From PALSA-693 sp963780345 (GTDB taxonomy: Bacteria > Actinomycetota > Acidimicrobiia > Acidimicrobiales > Palsa-688), in NCBI GenBank assembly GCA_963780345.1, contig CAWABU010000002.1, positions 434,001 through 498,000 of the forward strand: DNA of 64,000 nt, read 5' to 3'. Shown piece by piece: positions 27,791-37,145 of the stretch (positions are counted from its first letter, which is position 1; the number at the start of each line of letters is the position of its first letter). The notes under the pieces are model-generated. The model was not told the DNA's origin. It did no database searches and was given only the letters and a program-made list of their open reading frames with translations. Position numbers and translations under genes: made by a program.

Positions 27791-27850
27791 CGGGGCGCCG
27801 GGAGCCGCGGTGGATCTCGGCCGGGCGCCGGGAGCCGGGTTGGATCTCGC
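27791..27850. repeat. Tandem duplication, 2 x 30 bp
   Basis: Two adjacent 30-bp copies differing at about four positions, both containing GGCGCCGGGAGCC and TGGATCTCG. They lie in the helD-hemE gap, upstream of hemE. A small plus-strand open frame (27630-27899) crosses them but has no recognisable domain and overlaps the hemE start, so I do not call it. Confidence 0.6.
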
Positions 27851-27895
27851 CTCGGCCGGATTCCGGGCATGGCCGGCATCGGTGTGGACGGCGCT

Positions 27896-28930
27896 ATGAC
27901 CCGGGGCGCGGTCCATCCCTTCCTGGCCGCCTGTCGGGGAGAGGCGGTGCCGTACCCACCGGTCTGGTTTATGCGCCAGGCGGGCCGATCCCTGCCGGAA
28001 TACCGGCGGGCTCGGGGCGACACCAGCATTCTGGAGTCGCTCCGTTCCCCCGAGGTGGCCGCCGAGCTAACCCTCCAGCCCGTTCGCCGGTACGGAGTGG
28101 ACGCCGCCATCCTGTTCTCCGACATCGTCGTGCCGCTGGCGGCCATCGGGTTCGGGATCGAGATTCACGCCGGGGTCGGACCGGTGGCGGCGGAACCATT
28201 TACGTGCGCCGCCGACCTGGCCCGGCTGCGTCCACTCGAACCTGAGGCCGACATCCCGTATGTGCTCGAAGCCATACGGATCCTCCGCCGGGAATTGGCG
28301 ATCCCCCTGATCGGCTTCGCCGGTGCCCCTTTCACCCTCGCCAGCTATCTGATCGAAGGCGGGGCGTCGCGGGACCACGCCAAGACGAAAGCACTCATGT
28401 ACTCGGATCCGGGTCTTTGGGCCGCCCTCCTGGATCGGCTCGCGGACATCGCCCTGTCGTCGCTGCAGGCCCAGATTGCCGCCGGAGCCCAGGCGATCCA
28501 GCTCTTCGACAGTTGGGTGGGCACCCTGAGTCCGGAGGACTATCGCCGTTTCGTGCTGCCGGCCAGCGCCAGGGTGCTCGGAGGGCTCGGTGATCTCGGG
28601 GTACCGCGCATCCACTTCGGCGTCGGAACCGGAGAGCTCCTGGGCCTCATGCAGCAGGCCGGCGCGGACGTCGTCGGGGTCGACTGGCGCGTGACCCTCG
28701 ACCAGGCCCGCCAGAGAGTCGGGCCGGGCGCGGCCTTGCAGGGCAACCTCGACCCTGCCGTCGTGCTGGCCGGCTGGGACGTAACTCGGCCCCGGGCCGA
28801 GGCCATCCTGGCCGCCGGCGGCGGCCGCGGCCACATCTTCAACCTTGGTCACGGCGTGCTACCCCAGACGGACCCCGCCATCCTCAGCCGGCTGGTGGAT
28901 CTTTGCCACTCCTGGAGTCCGCCCGGATGA
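27896..28930 (+). CDS. hemE: Uroporphyrinogen decarboxylase
   Basis: Converts uroporphyrinogen III to coproporphyrinogen III. The 344-residue protein has the signature PVWFMRQAGRSLPEYR, FSDIVVPL, IGFAGAPFTLASYLIEGG, QLFDSWVG and FNLGHGVLP. The ATG at 27896 fits the family N-terminus. Downstream hemY starts 30 bp later on the same strand, so these two heme genes form an operon. Confidence 0.95.
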   Translation: MTRGAVHPFLAACRGEAVPYPPVWFMRQAGRSLPEYRRARGDTSILESLRSPEVAAELTLQPVRRYGVDAAILFSDIVVPLAAIGFGIEIHAGVGPVAAEPFTCAADLARLRPLEPEADIPYVLEAIRILRRELAIPLIGFAGAPFTLASYLIEGGASRDHAKTKALMYSDPGLWAALLDRLADIALSSLQAQIAAGAQAIQLFDSWVGTLSPEDYRRFVLPASARVLGGLGDLGVPRIHFGVGTGELLGLMQQAGADVVGVDWRVTLDQARQRVGPGAALQGNLDPAVVLAGWDVTRPRAEAILAAGGGRGHIFNLGHGVLPQTDPAILSRLVDLCHSWSPPG

Positions 28931-28960
28931 CGGAGAGGTGACAACGGTGAGGCGGAGCGG

Positions 28961-30384
28961 ATGAGGGCGGCGGTCATCGGCGGTGGGATCACCGGGCTGG
29001 CCGCGGCCTGGGAGCTGTATCAGCGCGCCGGAAGCGTGGGCGGAACGGAGGTCACCGTCTTCGAAGCGGAGCGGCTCGGCGGCTCCATCCGCACCACCGA
29101 CTTCGCCGGCCACCAGATCGACGAAGGACCCGACGCCTTTCTCACCCGCGTCCCGGAAGGGACCCAGCTGTGCCGCGAGCTCGGGATCGCCGACGAGCTG
29201 GTGGCGCCGGCCGCAGGGCGGTCGATGTTGTGGTGGCGCGGCCGCCTGCGGCCGCTTCCTGATGGCCTCGTGCTCGGCGTGCCCCGGCAGCTGGGCCCCC
29301 TGGTCGGCAGCGGAGTTCTCTCGCCCTTCGGGGTGCTTCGGGCCGGCCTGGATTTGTGCCTTCCTCGCCGCCGGCCGCCGGCTTCGCTCACGGTGCGCGA
29401 GCTGGTCGCCGACCGCTTTGGGGCCGAGGTCGCCGATCGCCTGGTCGACCCCCTCGTGGGCGGTATACACGCCGGATCGACCCGGGACCTGGGCGCGGCC
29501 GAGGTGGTCCCGCAGCTGGTCAGCGCGGCGGAGCGGTCCCGCAGCCTGCTGCTCGCGCTACGAGGACAGGCCGGACCGGCGCCGGCCGGGCCGGGCCAGC
29601 CCATCTTCCTCGCGCCGCGGGCCGGCGTCGGTCGCCTGGTCGACGTTTTGGCCGACACGCTGGCGGCCGCGGGGACCCGGTTCGTGACCCGGGCCGTGGA
29701 ATCGGTCCGGGCCGGCCCCGACGGCGGGGTCCTGGTAGGACCCGAATCGGACCCCTTCGACGCGGCGGTGATCGCCACCCGGGCCCGGACTGCGGCGGCA
29801 CTCCTCGGATCCGGCGCCGGTGCGCCCGAAACATCCGGATTGCCCCTCCGGGAGCTCGCCGGGATTCCTACCGCCTCGGTGGCGCTCGTCACCGTGGCGC
29901 TCCCGGACACCCGGCTTCCCCCGGGATCAACGGGTTCCTTGTGCCGGCGGAGTCGGGCCGGCTCATGACGGCCTGTTCGTTCGCCTCCAACAAATGGCCG
30001 CATTGGGTCGAACCGGGAGAGGCCTTGGTCCGCATCTCGGCGGGGCGGTTCGGTGACAACCGGGCCCTTGAGCTCGACGATGCCACCTTGTGCGACCGGC
30101 TCCTGGCCGAGCTGGAAGACGCCCTCGGTCGGGCGATCTCGCCGGCGGCGGTGCGGATCTCCCGCTGGCCGGACGCCTTCCCGCAGTACGTTCCGGGCCA
30201 CGGCGCCCGTATCGATGCCGTGGAGGCCTCCCTCGCCGATCGCCTTCCGGCGGTGGCGTTGGCCGGCGCTTCATATCGGGGATCAGGCATTCCCGCCTGC
30301 ATCGGGTCTGGACGCCAGGCCGCCCGCCTGGTGCTGGAGCGGGCCCGCCCGCATGTCGCGACGGATGCCACCCGACCACCATGA
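28961..30384 (+). CDS. hemY: Coproporphyrinogen/protoporphyrinogen oxidase HemY (CgoX), frame broken at 29918-29925
   Basis: FAD enzyme that oxidises coproporphyrinogen III in the Gram-positive heme route. The first frame (to about 29920) has the dinucleotide motif VIGGGITGLAAAWEL, IDEGPDAFL and DPLVGGIHAGS. After CTTCCCCCGGG the protein continues in another frame with INGFLVP, CSFASNKWPHW, and the C-terminal FAD motif GASYRGSGIPACIGSGRQAA. One C added to the five-C run (29918-29922) restores a continuous protein of about 475 residues. Because heme genes are rarely lost, a sequence error is likely. Position after hemE and the presence of hemQ agree with the function. Confidence 0.88.
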
Positions 30385-30405
30385 GTTATCCCTAGTTATC
30401 CCTGG

Positions 30406-31455
30406 TCATCTCTCCGGAAGGGGCTCGCGCATGTCCGCCACGTCGACGACGCCAGGCAGGGTCTCGCCCCGGAAGAGGCGGGCGCTCCGGCCGAATCCGT
30501 AGAGGGTGTGATCGGCGAGGACGACTGCGGCCGCCGTGTAGGTGGTGCGCTCGCCGCCGGGGAAGCGAACGCATTCAGGGTGGACGCATCCGGTCCAATA
30601 GCTGCCATCGTGATGTCGCAGGTGCCGCGTGCTGTCCAGCAGGTCGACGGCCTGGGCCCGCCGCCCCACCGCATCCAGAGCCATGACACACTCGGCCGTC
30701 TCCGCGGCCGTGACCCAGTAGTGGTCGGACACGCAGCGCACGCCGACGCCGTCCAGCACGAACTCCGCCCACCGCCCGTCCAGGCGTTCGAGCGCAGGCT
30801 CACCCGAGAGGGCGCCCGACAGGACGGGGTAGTACCAGTCCATGGCCCAGCGACGCTTCGGCGCAAAGCTGCCGGGCCGGTGGACGATCGCTTCGACCAT
30901 ACGGTCGGCGGCCAACTCCCATTCCGGTCGTTCGAACCCCAGGCATAGAGCGATGGCAACGGCACACCGCAGGCTGTGGTGGATCGACGAGGTACTGGTC
31001 AGCAGGGCGTACCGCCCGAGGTGCCCGTCAGGATCCATCGACCACAGCACCTCACCCCCCGGTTGCTGCAGCCGTAGGGCGAAGCCGACGGCGGCTTCGA
31101 CGACGGGCCACATGCCCTCGAGGAGCCCGAGATCGCCGGTGCAGAGGTAGTGCCACCAGGCCCCGGTGGCGACATAGGCGCCGACATTGGGATCCCGGCG
31201 CGGGTCTTCTACTCCCTCGGCCAGGTGGTAGCGACACCAGGTCCCGTCCGGGAGCTGGGTGGACGCCAACCAGTCGAAGGCCCGGTCGGCCTCGCCCCGA
31301 CAGCCGGCCAGCACCAGGGCCATGGCCGCCTCGGTGTGATTCCACGGGTCGGCGTGACCGCCCTCGAACCATGGGATCATGCCGTTGGGCAGCTGGACCG
31401 CAGCGATGGCGGCTGCGGTGTCGGCGACCTCCGCTGCCGTCAGCGGCCCCGTCAT
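30406..31455 (-). CDS. Prenyltransferase/squalene-cyclase-like alpha/alpha-toroid protein
   Basis: A 349-residue soluble protein built from helical repeats (PWNHTEAAMALVLAG, GAYVATGAWWHYLC, HHSLRCAVAIALCLG, ADHTLYGFG) like the alpha/alpha barrel of terpene cyclases and prenyltransferases. The DxDD catalytic motif of squalene-hopene cyclases is not seen, so it may be a glycoside-acting or non-catalytic toroid. Its ATG overlaps the upstream methyltransferase stop (ATGA), tying it to the GT4-methyltransferase operon. It is convergent with hemY. Confidence 0.65.
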   Translation of the reverse strand: MTGPLTAAEVADTAAAIAAVQLPNGMIPWFEGGHADPWNHTEAAMALVLAGCRGEADRAFDWLASTQLPDGTWCRYHLAEGVEDPRRDPNVGAYVATGAWWHYLCTGDLGLLEGMWPVVEAAVGFALRLQQPGGEVLWSMDPDGHLGRYALLTSTSSIHHSLRCAVAIALCLGFERPEWELAADRMVEAIVHRPGSFAPKRRWAMDWYYPVLSGALSGEPALERLDGRWAEFVLDGVGVRCVSDHYWVTAAETAECVMALDAVGRRAQAVDLLDSTRHLRHHDGSYWTGCVHPECVRFPGGERTTYTAAAVVLADHTLYGFGRSARLFRGETLPGVVDVADMREPLPER

Positions 31456-32171
31456 GCCGGTTTCCTGACGTAGACCACCAGGCTCTTGCCGAGTAGCGGA
31501 TTCAGGGCCGCTTCGGGGATCCTCGTCACCGGGGTGTGGGCGGTGATATCCCAGACCAGCATCCGGTGATAGGCCTGGACCCAGGGATGAGATTCATTGG
31601 CCACGCCCACCCGGGCCCGCAGCCACCAGTACGGGCTGTGCAGGGCGTGAGCGTGGTGGGAGGCAAACGGCTCGAGGCCGGCCTGAGCGAGTCGCTCGAC
31701 GAGCACACCGCGGCGGTAGATGCGGACGTGGCCGCCGGGCGTGTTGTGGTAGTCGTCGGAGAGCGCCCAGGTGAGAAGTTCCGGCCACCAGCGCGGCACG
31801 GTGACCGCCAGGGTCCCGCCCCGGCGCAGCACCCGGGCCAGCTCGGAGATCGCCTCGCGGTCATCGCGGATGTGCTCGAGCACTTCGGCCGCGACGACCC
31901 GGTCGAACGATTCCGACGGGAAGGGGAGCCGGAGGGCATCGCCCACGACGACCGTGCCGGTCCCGCCGTGCTTCCGTATGGCGGGCTCCTCCAGGTCGAT
32001 GGCGGTCATCATGGCCGAGACGTCTTTCATAGGGGTGGCGTCAGCGTCGAGCGCGGTGACGACAGCTCCCCGGCGGAGCGCTTCGAAGGCATGGCGGCCC
32101 CCGCCGGCGCCGAGATCGAGGACCCGGTCCCCAGGCCCCACCCCGAGACGCTCGAAACGGACGGTCAGCAC
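31452..32171 (-). CDS. Class I SAM-dependent methyltransferase
   Basis: A 239-residue methyltransferase with motif I VLDLGAGGGRHAFEAL, motif II-like VVTALDAD, DALRLPFPSESFDRV and VAAEVLEHI. It is of the UbiE/Methyltransf_11 type. The GTG at 32171 overlaps the end of the GT4 gene by 7 bases; a longer frame exists, but the family core begins here. The acceptor may be the lipid or sugar made by the neighbouring enzymes (inference from the operon). Confidence 0.85.
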   Translation of the reverse strand: MLTVRFERLGVGPGDRVLDLGAGGGRHAFEALRRGAVVTALDADATPMKDVSAMMTAIDLEEPAIRKHGGTGTVVVGDALRLPFPSESFDRVVAAEVLEHIRDDREAISELARVLRRGGTLAVTVPRWWPELLTWALSDDYHNTPGGHVRIYRRGVLVERLAQAGLEPFASHHAHALHSPYWWLRARVGVANESHPWVQAYHRMLVWDITAHTPVTRIPEAALNPLLGKSLVVYVRKPA

Positions 32172-33452
32172 GAAACTGATGGCGGCCGTACCGACGCCCG
32201 GTGCTGCTCGATGGCCCACCGGTAGCTGTCCGCCGTCGCCACGGCGCAGGCGCGCCAGGTAAACCGATCGAGGACGCGCTGGCGGGCGTGAGCCGCCAGG
32301 CGAGCAGCCAGCTCCGGATCACCCATCACCGTCCCGATGGCGGCGGCCAATGCGCTCGGGTCTCCGGGCGGCACCAGCAGGCCGGTGGTGCCGCTCTCGC
32401 CGACGACCTCCGGCAGCGCTCCTCCGGTCGTCGCCACCAGCGGCACGCCAGATGCCATGGCTTCGACCGCGGGCAGGGAGAACCCCTCGTAGAGGGAGGG
32501 GACGACGGCGACGGAGGCCTCGGCGAAGAGCTCCACCATCCGGTCGTCGCTCACTCCGGATTCGAAGGTGACCGCCCCGGCCAGGCCCAAGCGGGCGATG
32601 GTGGCCCCCACCGGGCTCTCGAGCGCGCAACCGACCGACCACCACGAGGTGCGCCTCAGGGCGCTCCGTGCGAAGCTTGGCGACGGCTTCGACGAGCGGG
32701 AGCAGCCCCTTGAAGGGCACATCGGCGCTCGCCGTGGTCATGATCCGACCGGGGACACGGGCCACTTCCGGACGCGGCCGGAAACGCCGGTCGTCGACGC
32801 CGATTGGGACCACTTCCAGCTGGTTTGGGGCGAGCCCGTACTGCTCGACGATGTCTCGCTTGGACGACGACGAGACCGTGAGAATCCGCGGGATGCGACG
32901 GGCGACCTTCTTCTGCATCGCCACGAACCCGTACCAGCGGCGGAGGGCCAGCCGGCGCCGCATCGTCGGGGCATGGCTCAGGTCGAGTGCCCGATCGACG
33001 GTGATCGGATGATGGCAGGTGCCGAGCAGCGGCCAGCCGTCCGCCATGACCCCGAGGAGGCTGCGGCCGAAGGTCTGGTTGTCATGGACCACATCGAACT
33101 CACCGCGGCGGGCGGCCAGGGCCCGACGGACCCGCCAGCTGAAGGTGCGAGGCTCGGGGAAACCGGCCGTGCACATGACTGCGAATTCCGCTACGTCGAT
33201 CCGGGACTTGAACTCCCACGGGAGCGGAATCCGGAAGGGATCCGGCTGGCGGTAGAGGTCCAGGCTCGGGACCGGCACGTACCCCACGCCGGCATCGAGC
33301 ACCGGCCACGGCTGCCCGGCGAAGACCGTCACCTGGTGGCCCAGGTTCACCAGCTCACGGGAGAGGTAGCGGGTGTACACGCCCTGACCGCCCGAATGAG
33401 GGTTGCCTCGGTAGACCAGGAGGGCAATCCGGAGGGGGTCAGACCGGGCCAT
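32165..33452 (-). CDS. Glycosyltransferase family 4 (frame broken near 32615-32632)
   Basis: A GT-B-fold retaining glycosyltransferase. Part one (33452 down to about 32630) includes LRIALLVYRGNPHSGGQG (glycine-rich donor loop), the DVVHDNQTFG core, TVSSSSKRDIVEQYG and AHLVVVGR. Part two, in another frame, has SGVSDDRMVELFAEA, PSLYEGFSLPAVEAMASG (the E-x7-E donor motif) and GLLVPPGDP. One extra base at or beside the GCGCGC run at 32623-32628 explains the break; joined, the protein is about 429 residues. The ATG at 33452 fits the family start. It is the first gene of the operon with the methyltransferase and toroid genes. Confidence 0.85.
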
Positions 33453-33508
33453 AAGGAACAGACTGTTGTCGGAGCACGGCGCCCGGTCAAGCTGACCCCG
33501 CCTGACTG

Positions 33509-33568
33509 GGTTCGACTGCGCCAGACCGCGCTCGACCGGGCTCGACCGCGCTCGACCGGAATCGACCG
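33509..33568. repeat. 10-bp tandem repeat, about six units (CGCTCGACCG)
   Basis: Six head-to-tail 10-bp units, mostly variants of CGCTCGACCG, lie in the 167-bp gap between the divergent GT4 and GT2 genes. A period of 10 places each unit on the same face of the helix, so protein binding or bending is possible. No function is shown. Confidence 0.7.
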
Positions 33569-33619
33569 CGACCGTGGCGCGATCCATGTGGTCGTCTGAG
33601 CTTTTAGCATGGGCCGGCC

Positions 33620-34327
33620 ATGATCTCGATCGTCATGCCGGCCCACAACGAGCAGGGTTACCTCGAGCCCGCCGTCAAGACGATCGTGACCGGGCTGCGG
33701 GACCGCGGGCACCGCTTTGAGGTGGTCATCTCCGAGAACGGCTCGTCCGATGCGACGACCAGTGAGGCCGATCAGCTGGCCCGCACCTTCCCGGAGGTGC
33801 GGACCCTTCGTTCGCCGGTGGCCGACTACGGGTGGGCGCTCAAAGCCGGCTTCCTGGCCGCACAGGGTGACGTGGTGGCCAACTTTGACGTCGATCTGGT
33901 CGATCTCCCGTTCCTCGATCAGGCTCTGCAGCTCCTCTGCTCCGAGCAGCCGGCCATCGTGGTCGGCTCCAAGTGCAGCCCCGGCGCCCAGGACCAGCGG
34001 GGCATCGGACGCCGGTTGGTGACGGCGGCTTTCTCCGCGGTCCTTCGTTACGGGTTCGGCCTCAAGGTGAGCGACACCCACGGCATGAAGGTGCTCGTAC
34101 GGGCCCCGGTGCTCCCTCTGGTCGAAACCTGCCAGTTCGGAGGCGACATCTTCGACACGGAGTTGATCCTCCGGGCCGAGCGGGCCGGGTTGACAGTGCG
34201 CGAGCTGCCGGTCAGCGTGGCCGAGCAACGCCCGCCCCGCACCCCGATCACCAGCCGCATTCCGCGATCGCTGGCCGGTCTGGTCCGGCTGCGCCTGGCC
34301 CTGCTCCGGCCCGCCGACCCGCGCTAG
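33620..34327 (+). CDS. Glycosyltransferase family 2 (polyprenyl-phosphate hexose synthase-like)
   Basis: A 235-residue GT-A enzyme without membrane helices. MISIVMPAHNEQGYLEPAV begins the fold; ISENGSSDAT and NFDVDLVDLP supply the nucleotide-sugar and metal-binding acids. Size and motifs fit dolichol-phosphate-mannose-synthase-like GT2 enzymes that charge a polyprenyl phosphate for GT-C or GtrA-associated systems. It is divergent from the GT4 gene and near a GtrA gene. Confidence 0.8.
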   Translation: MISIVMPAHNEQGYLEPAVKTIVTGLRDRGHRFEVVISENGSSDATTSEADQLARTFPEVRTLRSPVADYGWALKAGFLAAQGDVVANFDVDLVDLPFLDQALQLLCSEQPAIVVGSKCSPGAQDQRGIGRRLVTAAFSAVLRYGFGLKVSDTHGMKVLVRAPVLPLVETCQFGGDIFDTELILRAERAGLTVRELPVSVAEQRPPRTPITSRIPRSLAGLVRLRLALLRPADPR

Positions 34328-34347
34328 GCCCGCCTGGCCGTGGCCGG

Positions 34348-34481
34348 CCTGCCCTCCCTAGCCGCCGCGCTCCGGCCTGCCCTCCCTAGCCGGCCGGCCC
34401 GGCCTTCGCTGGCCTGCCCTCCCTGGCCGGCCGGCCCGGCCTTCGCTGGGCTGCTCTCCCTGGCCGGCCGGCCCTCGCTGG
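34348..34481. repeat. 37-bp tandem repeat, about 3.5 copies
   Basis: Units start CCTGCCCTCCCTGGCC and end CTTCGCTGG. Two full copies (34376-34412 and 34413-34449) differ at one base; a shorter copy precedes (34348-34375) and a shorter one follows (34450-34481). The array fills the gap between the convergent GT2 and methyltransferase genes. Confidence 0.85.
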
Positions 34482-34506
34482 ACCGGGCGGCGGGAATGGC
34501 CGTCCG

Positions 34507-35139
34507 CTAGGGCATCCGGCGCAGGACCCGGAGGCTGCCGCATCCGAGCGCCGTCTCCTCCACCCACTCGCCTGAGGCCAGGGCCGCAAAGTACAGCTCG
34601 TAGGGAGGCCGGCCCCCGTCGGCAGGATCGGGGAAGACATCGTGGATGGCCATCCAGCCCCCCTCCGCCACCTTCGGGGTCCAGGCCCGGTAATCCCCCC
34701 ACGCCACTTCGTCTCCGTGGCCACCATCGATGAACAGCAGGGCCAGCGGTGTTCCCCACGCTCCGGCGACCGCGGTGGACTCGCCGACGATGAGTACAAC
34801 ATCCTGTTCCAGTCCGGCGACCTCGATGGCAGTGCGTGCCCATGGCAGGGTGTCCATCCGCCCGGTGCGAGGATCCACCACGGTGGTGTCGTGATGCTCC
34901 CAGCCGGCCTGATTCTCCTCGGAGCCCCGATGATGGTCGACGCTGAAGAGCAGGCTTCCACCCTGCCGGGCCGCGGCCCCCAGGTAGATCGCCGATTTGC
35001 CGCAATAGGTTCCGACCTCGAGCAGAGGACCGAGGCCGCTGCCGGCGGCCACCTCGCCGACCCGGTAGAGGGCCAGACCCTCGTCGTCGGGCATGAAGCC
35101 CTTCGCCGCCCGGGCGTGGGCGAGCAGTTCGGGGGTCAA
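34507..35139 (-). CDS. Class I SAM-dependent methyltransferase (cephalosporin hydroxylase/CmcI-like fold)
   Basis: A roughly 210-residue methyltransferase. LLEVGTYCGKSAIYLGAA is motif I, LLFSVDHHRGSEENQ motif II, and LALLFIDGGHGDEVAWGDY contains the acidic metal-binding DGGH motif seen in O-methyltransferases of this type. The start is uncertain; a TTG at 35139 follows the GtrA stop by 13 bases. It is downstream of gtrA on the same strand. The substrate is unknown. Confidence 0.75.
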   Translation of the reverse strand: MTPELLAHARAAKGFMPDDEGLALYRVGEVAAGSGLGPLLEVGTYCGKSAIYLGAAARQGGSLLFSVDHHRGSEENQAGWEHHDTTVVDPRTGRMDTLPWARTAIEVAGLEQDVVLIVGESTAVAGAWGTPLALLFIDGGHGDEVAWGDYRAWTPKVAEGGWMAIHDVFPDPADGGRPPYELYFAALASGEWVEETALGCGSLRVLRRMP

Positions 35140-35152
35140 CGAGGCCAGGAGC

Positions 35153-35656
35153 TCAGAACCGGACCCCGGAGCGGCCGTCGAGTTCGGGCGGCAAGTCCTC
35201 GAGATGGTGGGCGAACAGCACCTTGTTGAAGATGATGAACTTGCCAATCCACAGGATCCCGAAGGAGGCCAGGTAGACAAAGGTCACCGACGCCGTTGAC
35301 AGGACGTGGCTGAAATGATGCTGCTGCGCATAGGTCTCCATGGCATGGACCGCGATGGTCGAAATCGCCCAGCCCAGGAAGGCCAGGGCCCAGAACGGCA
35401 CCACTTCTTTCCACAGGTGGCCTCGGCCGGTCTTACCCCAGGCCCACTTCCGGTTCATCTCGTAGTTGGGGAGCGCGGCAATGCCGGTGGCCAGGGTGCT
35501 CGAAACCCACGCGCTGAGGCCGATCACGCCGTTGAAGAACACCAGGAGAACCACGCTGACCACGACGGCGACGATCGAGGCCAGTGAGTACCGATAAAGC
35601 TTCCGGCCTTCGGGACCGCGGAACTTCTCCAACATGTCCGAGAGGGTGACTGCCAC
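35153..35656 (-). CDS. GtrA family membrane protein
   Basis: A 167-residue protein with four membrane segments. Motifs YRYSLASIVAVVVSVV, ALPNYEMNRKWAWG and ASFGILWIGKFIIFNK are those of the GtrA family, whose members help move polyprenyl-linked sugars across the membrane or act with GT2 enzymes. The GTG at 35656 was chosen; the longer frame upstream is Arg/Gly-rich and non-family. The neighbouring GT2 and methyltransferase genes support a role in envelope glycan decoration. Confidence 0.85.
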   Translation of the reverse strand: MAVTLSDMLEKFRGPEGRKLYRYSLASIVAVVVSVVLLVFFNGVIGLSAWVSSTLATGIAALPNYEMNRKWAWGKTGRGHLWKEVVPFWALAFLGWAISTIAVHAMETYAQQHHFSHVLSTASVTFVYLASFGILWIGKFIIFNKVLFAHHLEDLPPELDGRSGVRF

Positions 35657-35748
35657 GCTATTCCAACCTACCCGAGATCGGCCTTCAGCCAACGCGGCCC
35701 AGCCCCAAAACCCTACCCGCCGGCCCGGGAAACCCCTGCGGCAGCGTG

Positions 35749-37020
35749 TTACGTGCGCCGGACGATCGGGACGTAGGCCCGCTCGTCGGGACCGGTCCAC
35801 AGCTGGCGGGGACGGTAGATCTTCTCGTCCTGCTCGAGCATCTCCTCCCAGTGGGCCAACCATCCCGACACCCTGGGGATGGCGAACAGGACCGTGAACA
35901 TCTCCGTCGGGAACTGCATCGCCTGGTAGATCAGCCCGGAGTAGAAGTCGACGTTGGGGTACAGCTTCCGGGAAATGAAGTAGTCGTCGGACAGAGCGAC
36001 CTCTTCCAGCTTGAGGGCGATGTCGAGCAACGGATTCTTGCCGGTGACGCTGAACACGTCGTCAGCGGTCTGCTTGATGATCGTGGCCCGAGGGTCGTAG
36101 TTCTTGTACACCCGGTGGCCGAATCCCTGCAGCTTGCCCTTGCCGGCCTTGACATCGTCGATGAAGGCCCTCACATTGTCGATCGACCCGATGTCGGTCA
36201 GCATCCGCAGGACGGCCTCGTTGGCCCCACCGTGACGAGGTCCGTAGAGGGCCGCCGCACCCGCCGCGGCGGCGGAGTACGGATCGGCGTGGGCCGACCC
36301 GGCCGTCCGCATCGCCAGAGTGCCGCAGTTTTGCTCGTGGTCGGCGTGCAGGATAAACAGGATGTCCAGCGCTCGGGCCAGGATGGGATCAGCCTCGTAA
36401 CGGGGCTCCGCCACCTTCCACATCATCGACAGGAAGTTTTCGGGGAAGGTGAGCGAGTTGTCCGGATAGACGAACGGCATCCCGACGCTGAAGCGATGGC
36501 ACAATGCCGCCAGCGTGGGGACCTTGGCGATGAGACGGACGATCTGCCGGGACCGGGCCTTCGGGTCGGTGATCTGCTTGGCTTCGGGATAGAAGGTGGA
36601 CAGCGCGGCGATCGCCGATATGAGCATGCCCATCGGGTGGGCGTCGTAGTGGAACCCATCGACGAACCGCTTCCGCATGTTTTCGTGGATGTAGGTGTGG
36701 TAGCGGATCTCGTCGGTCCAGGTGTCGAGTTGCTCGGCGGTCGGCAGCTCCCCGTGGATCAGCAGGTAGGCGACCTCCAGATAGGTGGACTGGGCCGCCA
36801 GCTGCTCGATCGGATAACCCCGGTAGCGGAGAATGCCGGCGTCGCCGTCCAGGTAGGTGATGGAACTCGACGTCAGCGCGGTGGTCATGAACGCCGGGTC
36901 GTAAAACCAGATCCCGGGCAACAACTTCCGCAGCTCGTCGGCGGCGATACCGCCATCCACGATCGGGATCTCTACGACCTCACCAGAGCGGTTGTCGGTC
37001 ACCGTGATCGAGTCAGCCAC
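35749..37020 (-). CDS. gltA: Citrate synthase
   Basis: Condenses acetyl-CoA and oxaloacetate at the entry to the TCA cycle. The 423-residue type II enzyme has YRGYPIEQLA, HADHEQNCGTLAMR with a catalytic histidine, LYGPRHGGANEAVLRML, and GFGHRVYKNYDPRA, with the catalytic Asp later in YPNVDFYSG. The GTG at 37020 is preceded by AGAGGGGGAG. It is divergent from the chorismate mutase gene. Confidence 0.95.
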   Translation of the reverse strand: MADSITVTDNRSGEVVEIPIVDGGIAADELRKLLPGIWFYDPAFMTTALTSSSITYLDGDAGILRYRGYPIEQLAAQSTYLEVAYLLIHGELPTAEQLDTWTDEIRYHTYIHENMRKRFVDGFHYDAHPMGMLISAIAALSTFYPEAKQITDPKARSRQIVRLIAKVPTLAALCHRFSVGMPFVYPDNSLTFPENFLSMMWKVAEPRYEADPILARALDILFILHADHEQNCGTLAMRTAGSAHADPYSAAAAGAAALYGPRHGGANEAVLRMLTDIGSIDNVRAFIDDVKAGKGKLQGFGHRVYKNYDPRATIIKQTADDVFSVTGKNPLLDIALKLEEVALSDDYFISRKLYPNVDFYSGLIYQAMQFPTEMFTVLFAIPRVSGWLAHWEEMLEQDEKIYRPRQLWTGPDERAYVPIVRRT

Positions 37021-37145
37021 TGCTCCCCCTCTCAACGGATGGAAACATGTCTCTTACGACAGGCATGCTAGTCGGCCAATCGGACCTGCCGGCCGGCGAG
37101 GCGCCGGGAACCATCGGTGGCCCTGATCGGGCAAGATGGTGCGTC

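Noticed and set aside
27630..27899. 89-residue plus-strand open frame between helD and hemE
   Set aside because: It consists partly of the 30-bp tandem repeat, overlaps the hemE start, and has no domain or good ribosome site.
10381..32632. CTCGAG motif common to the traG and GT4 break sites, perhaps a methylated site read wrongly
   Set aside because: CTCGAG occurs many times in intact genes in the window and is absent at the chorismate mutase and hemY breaks; CG runs fit better.
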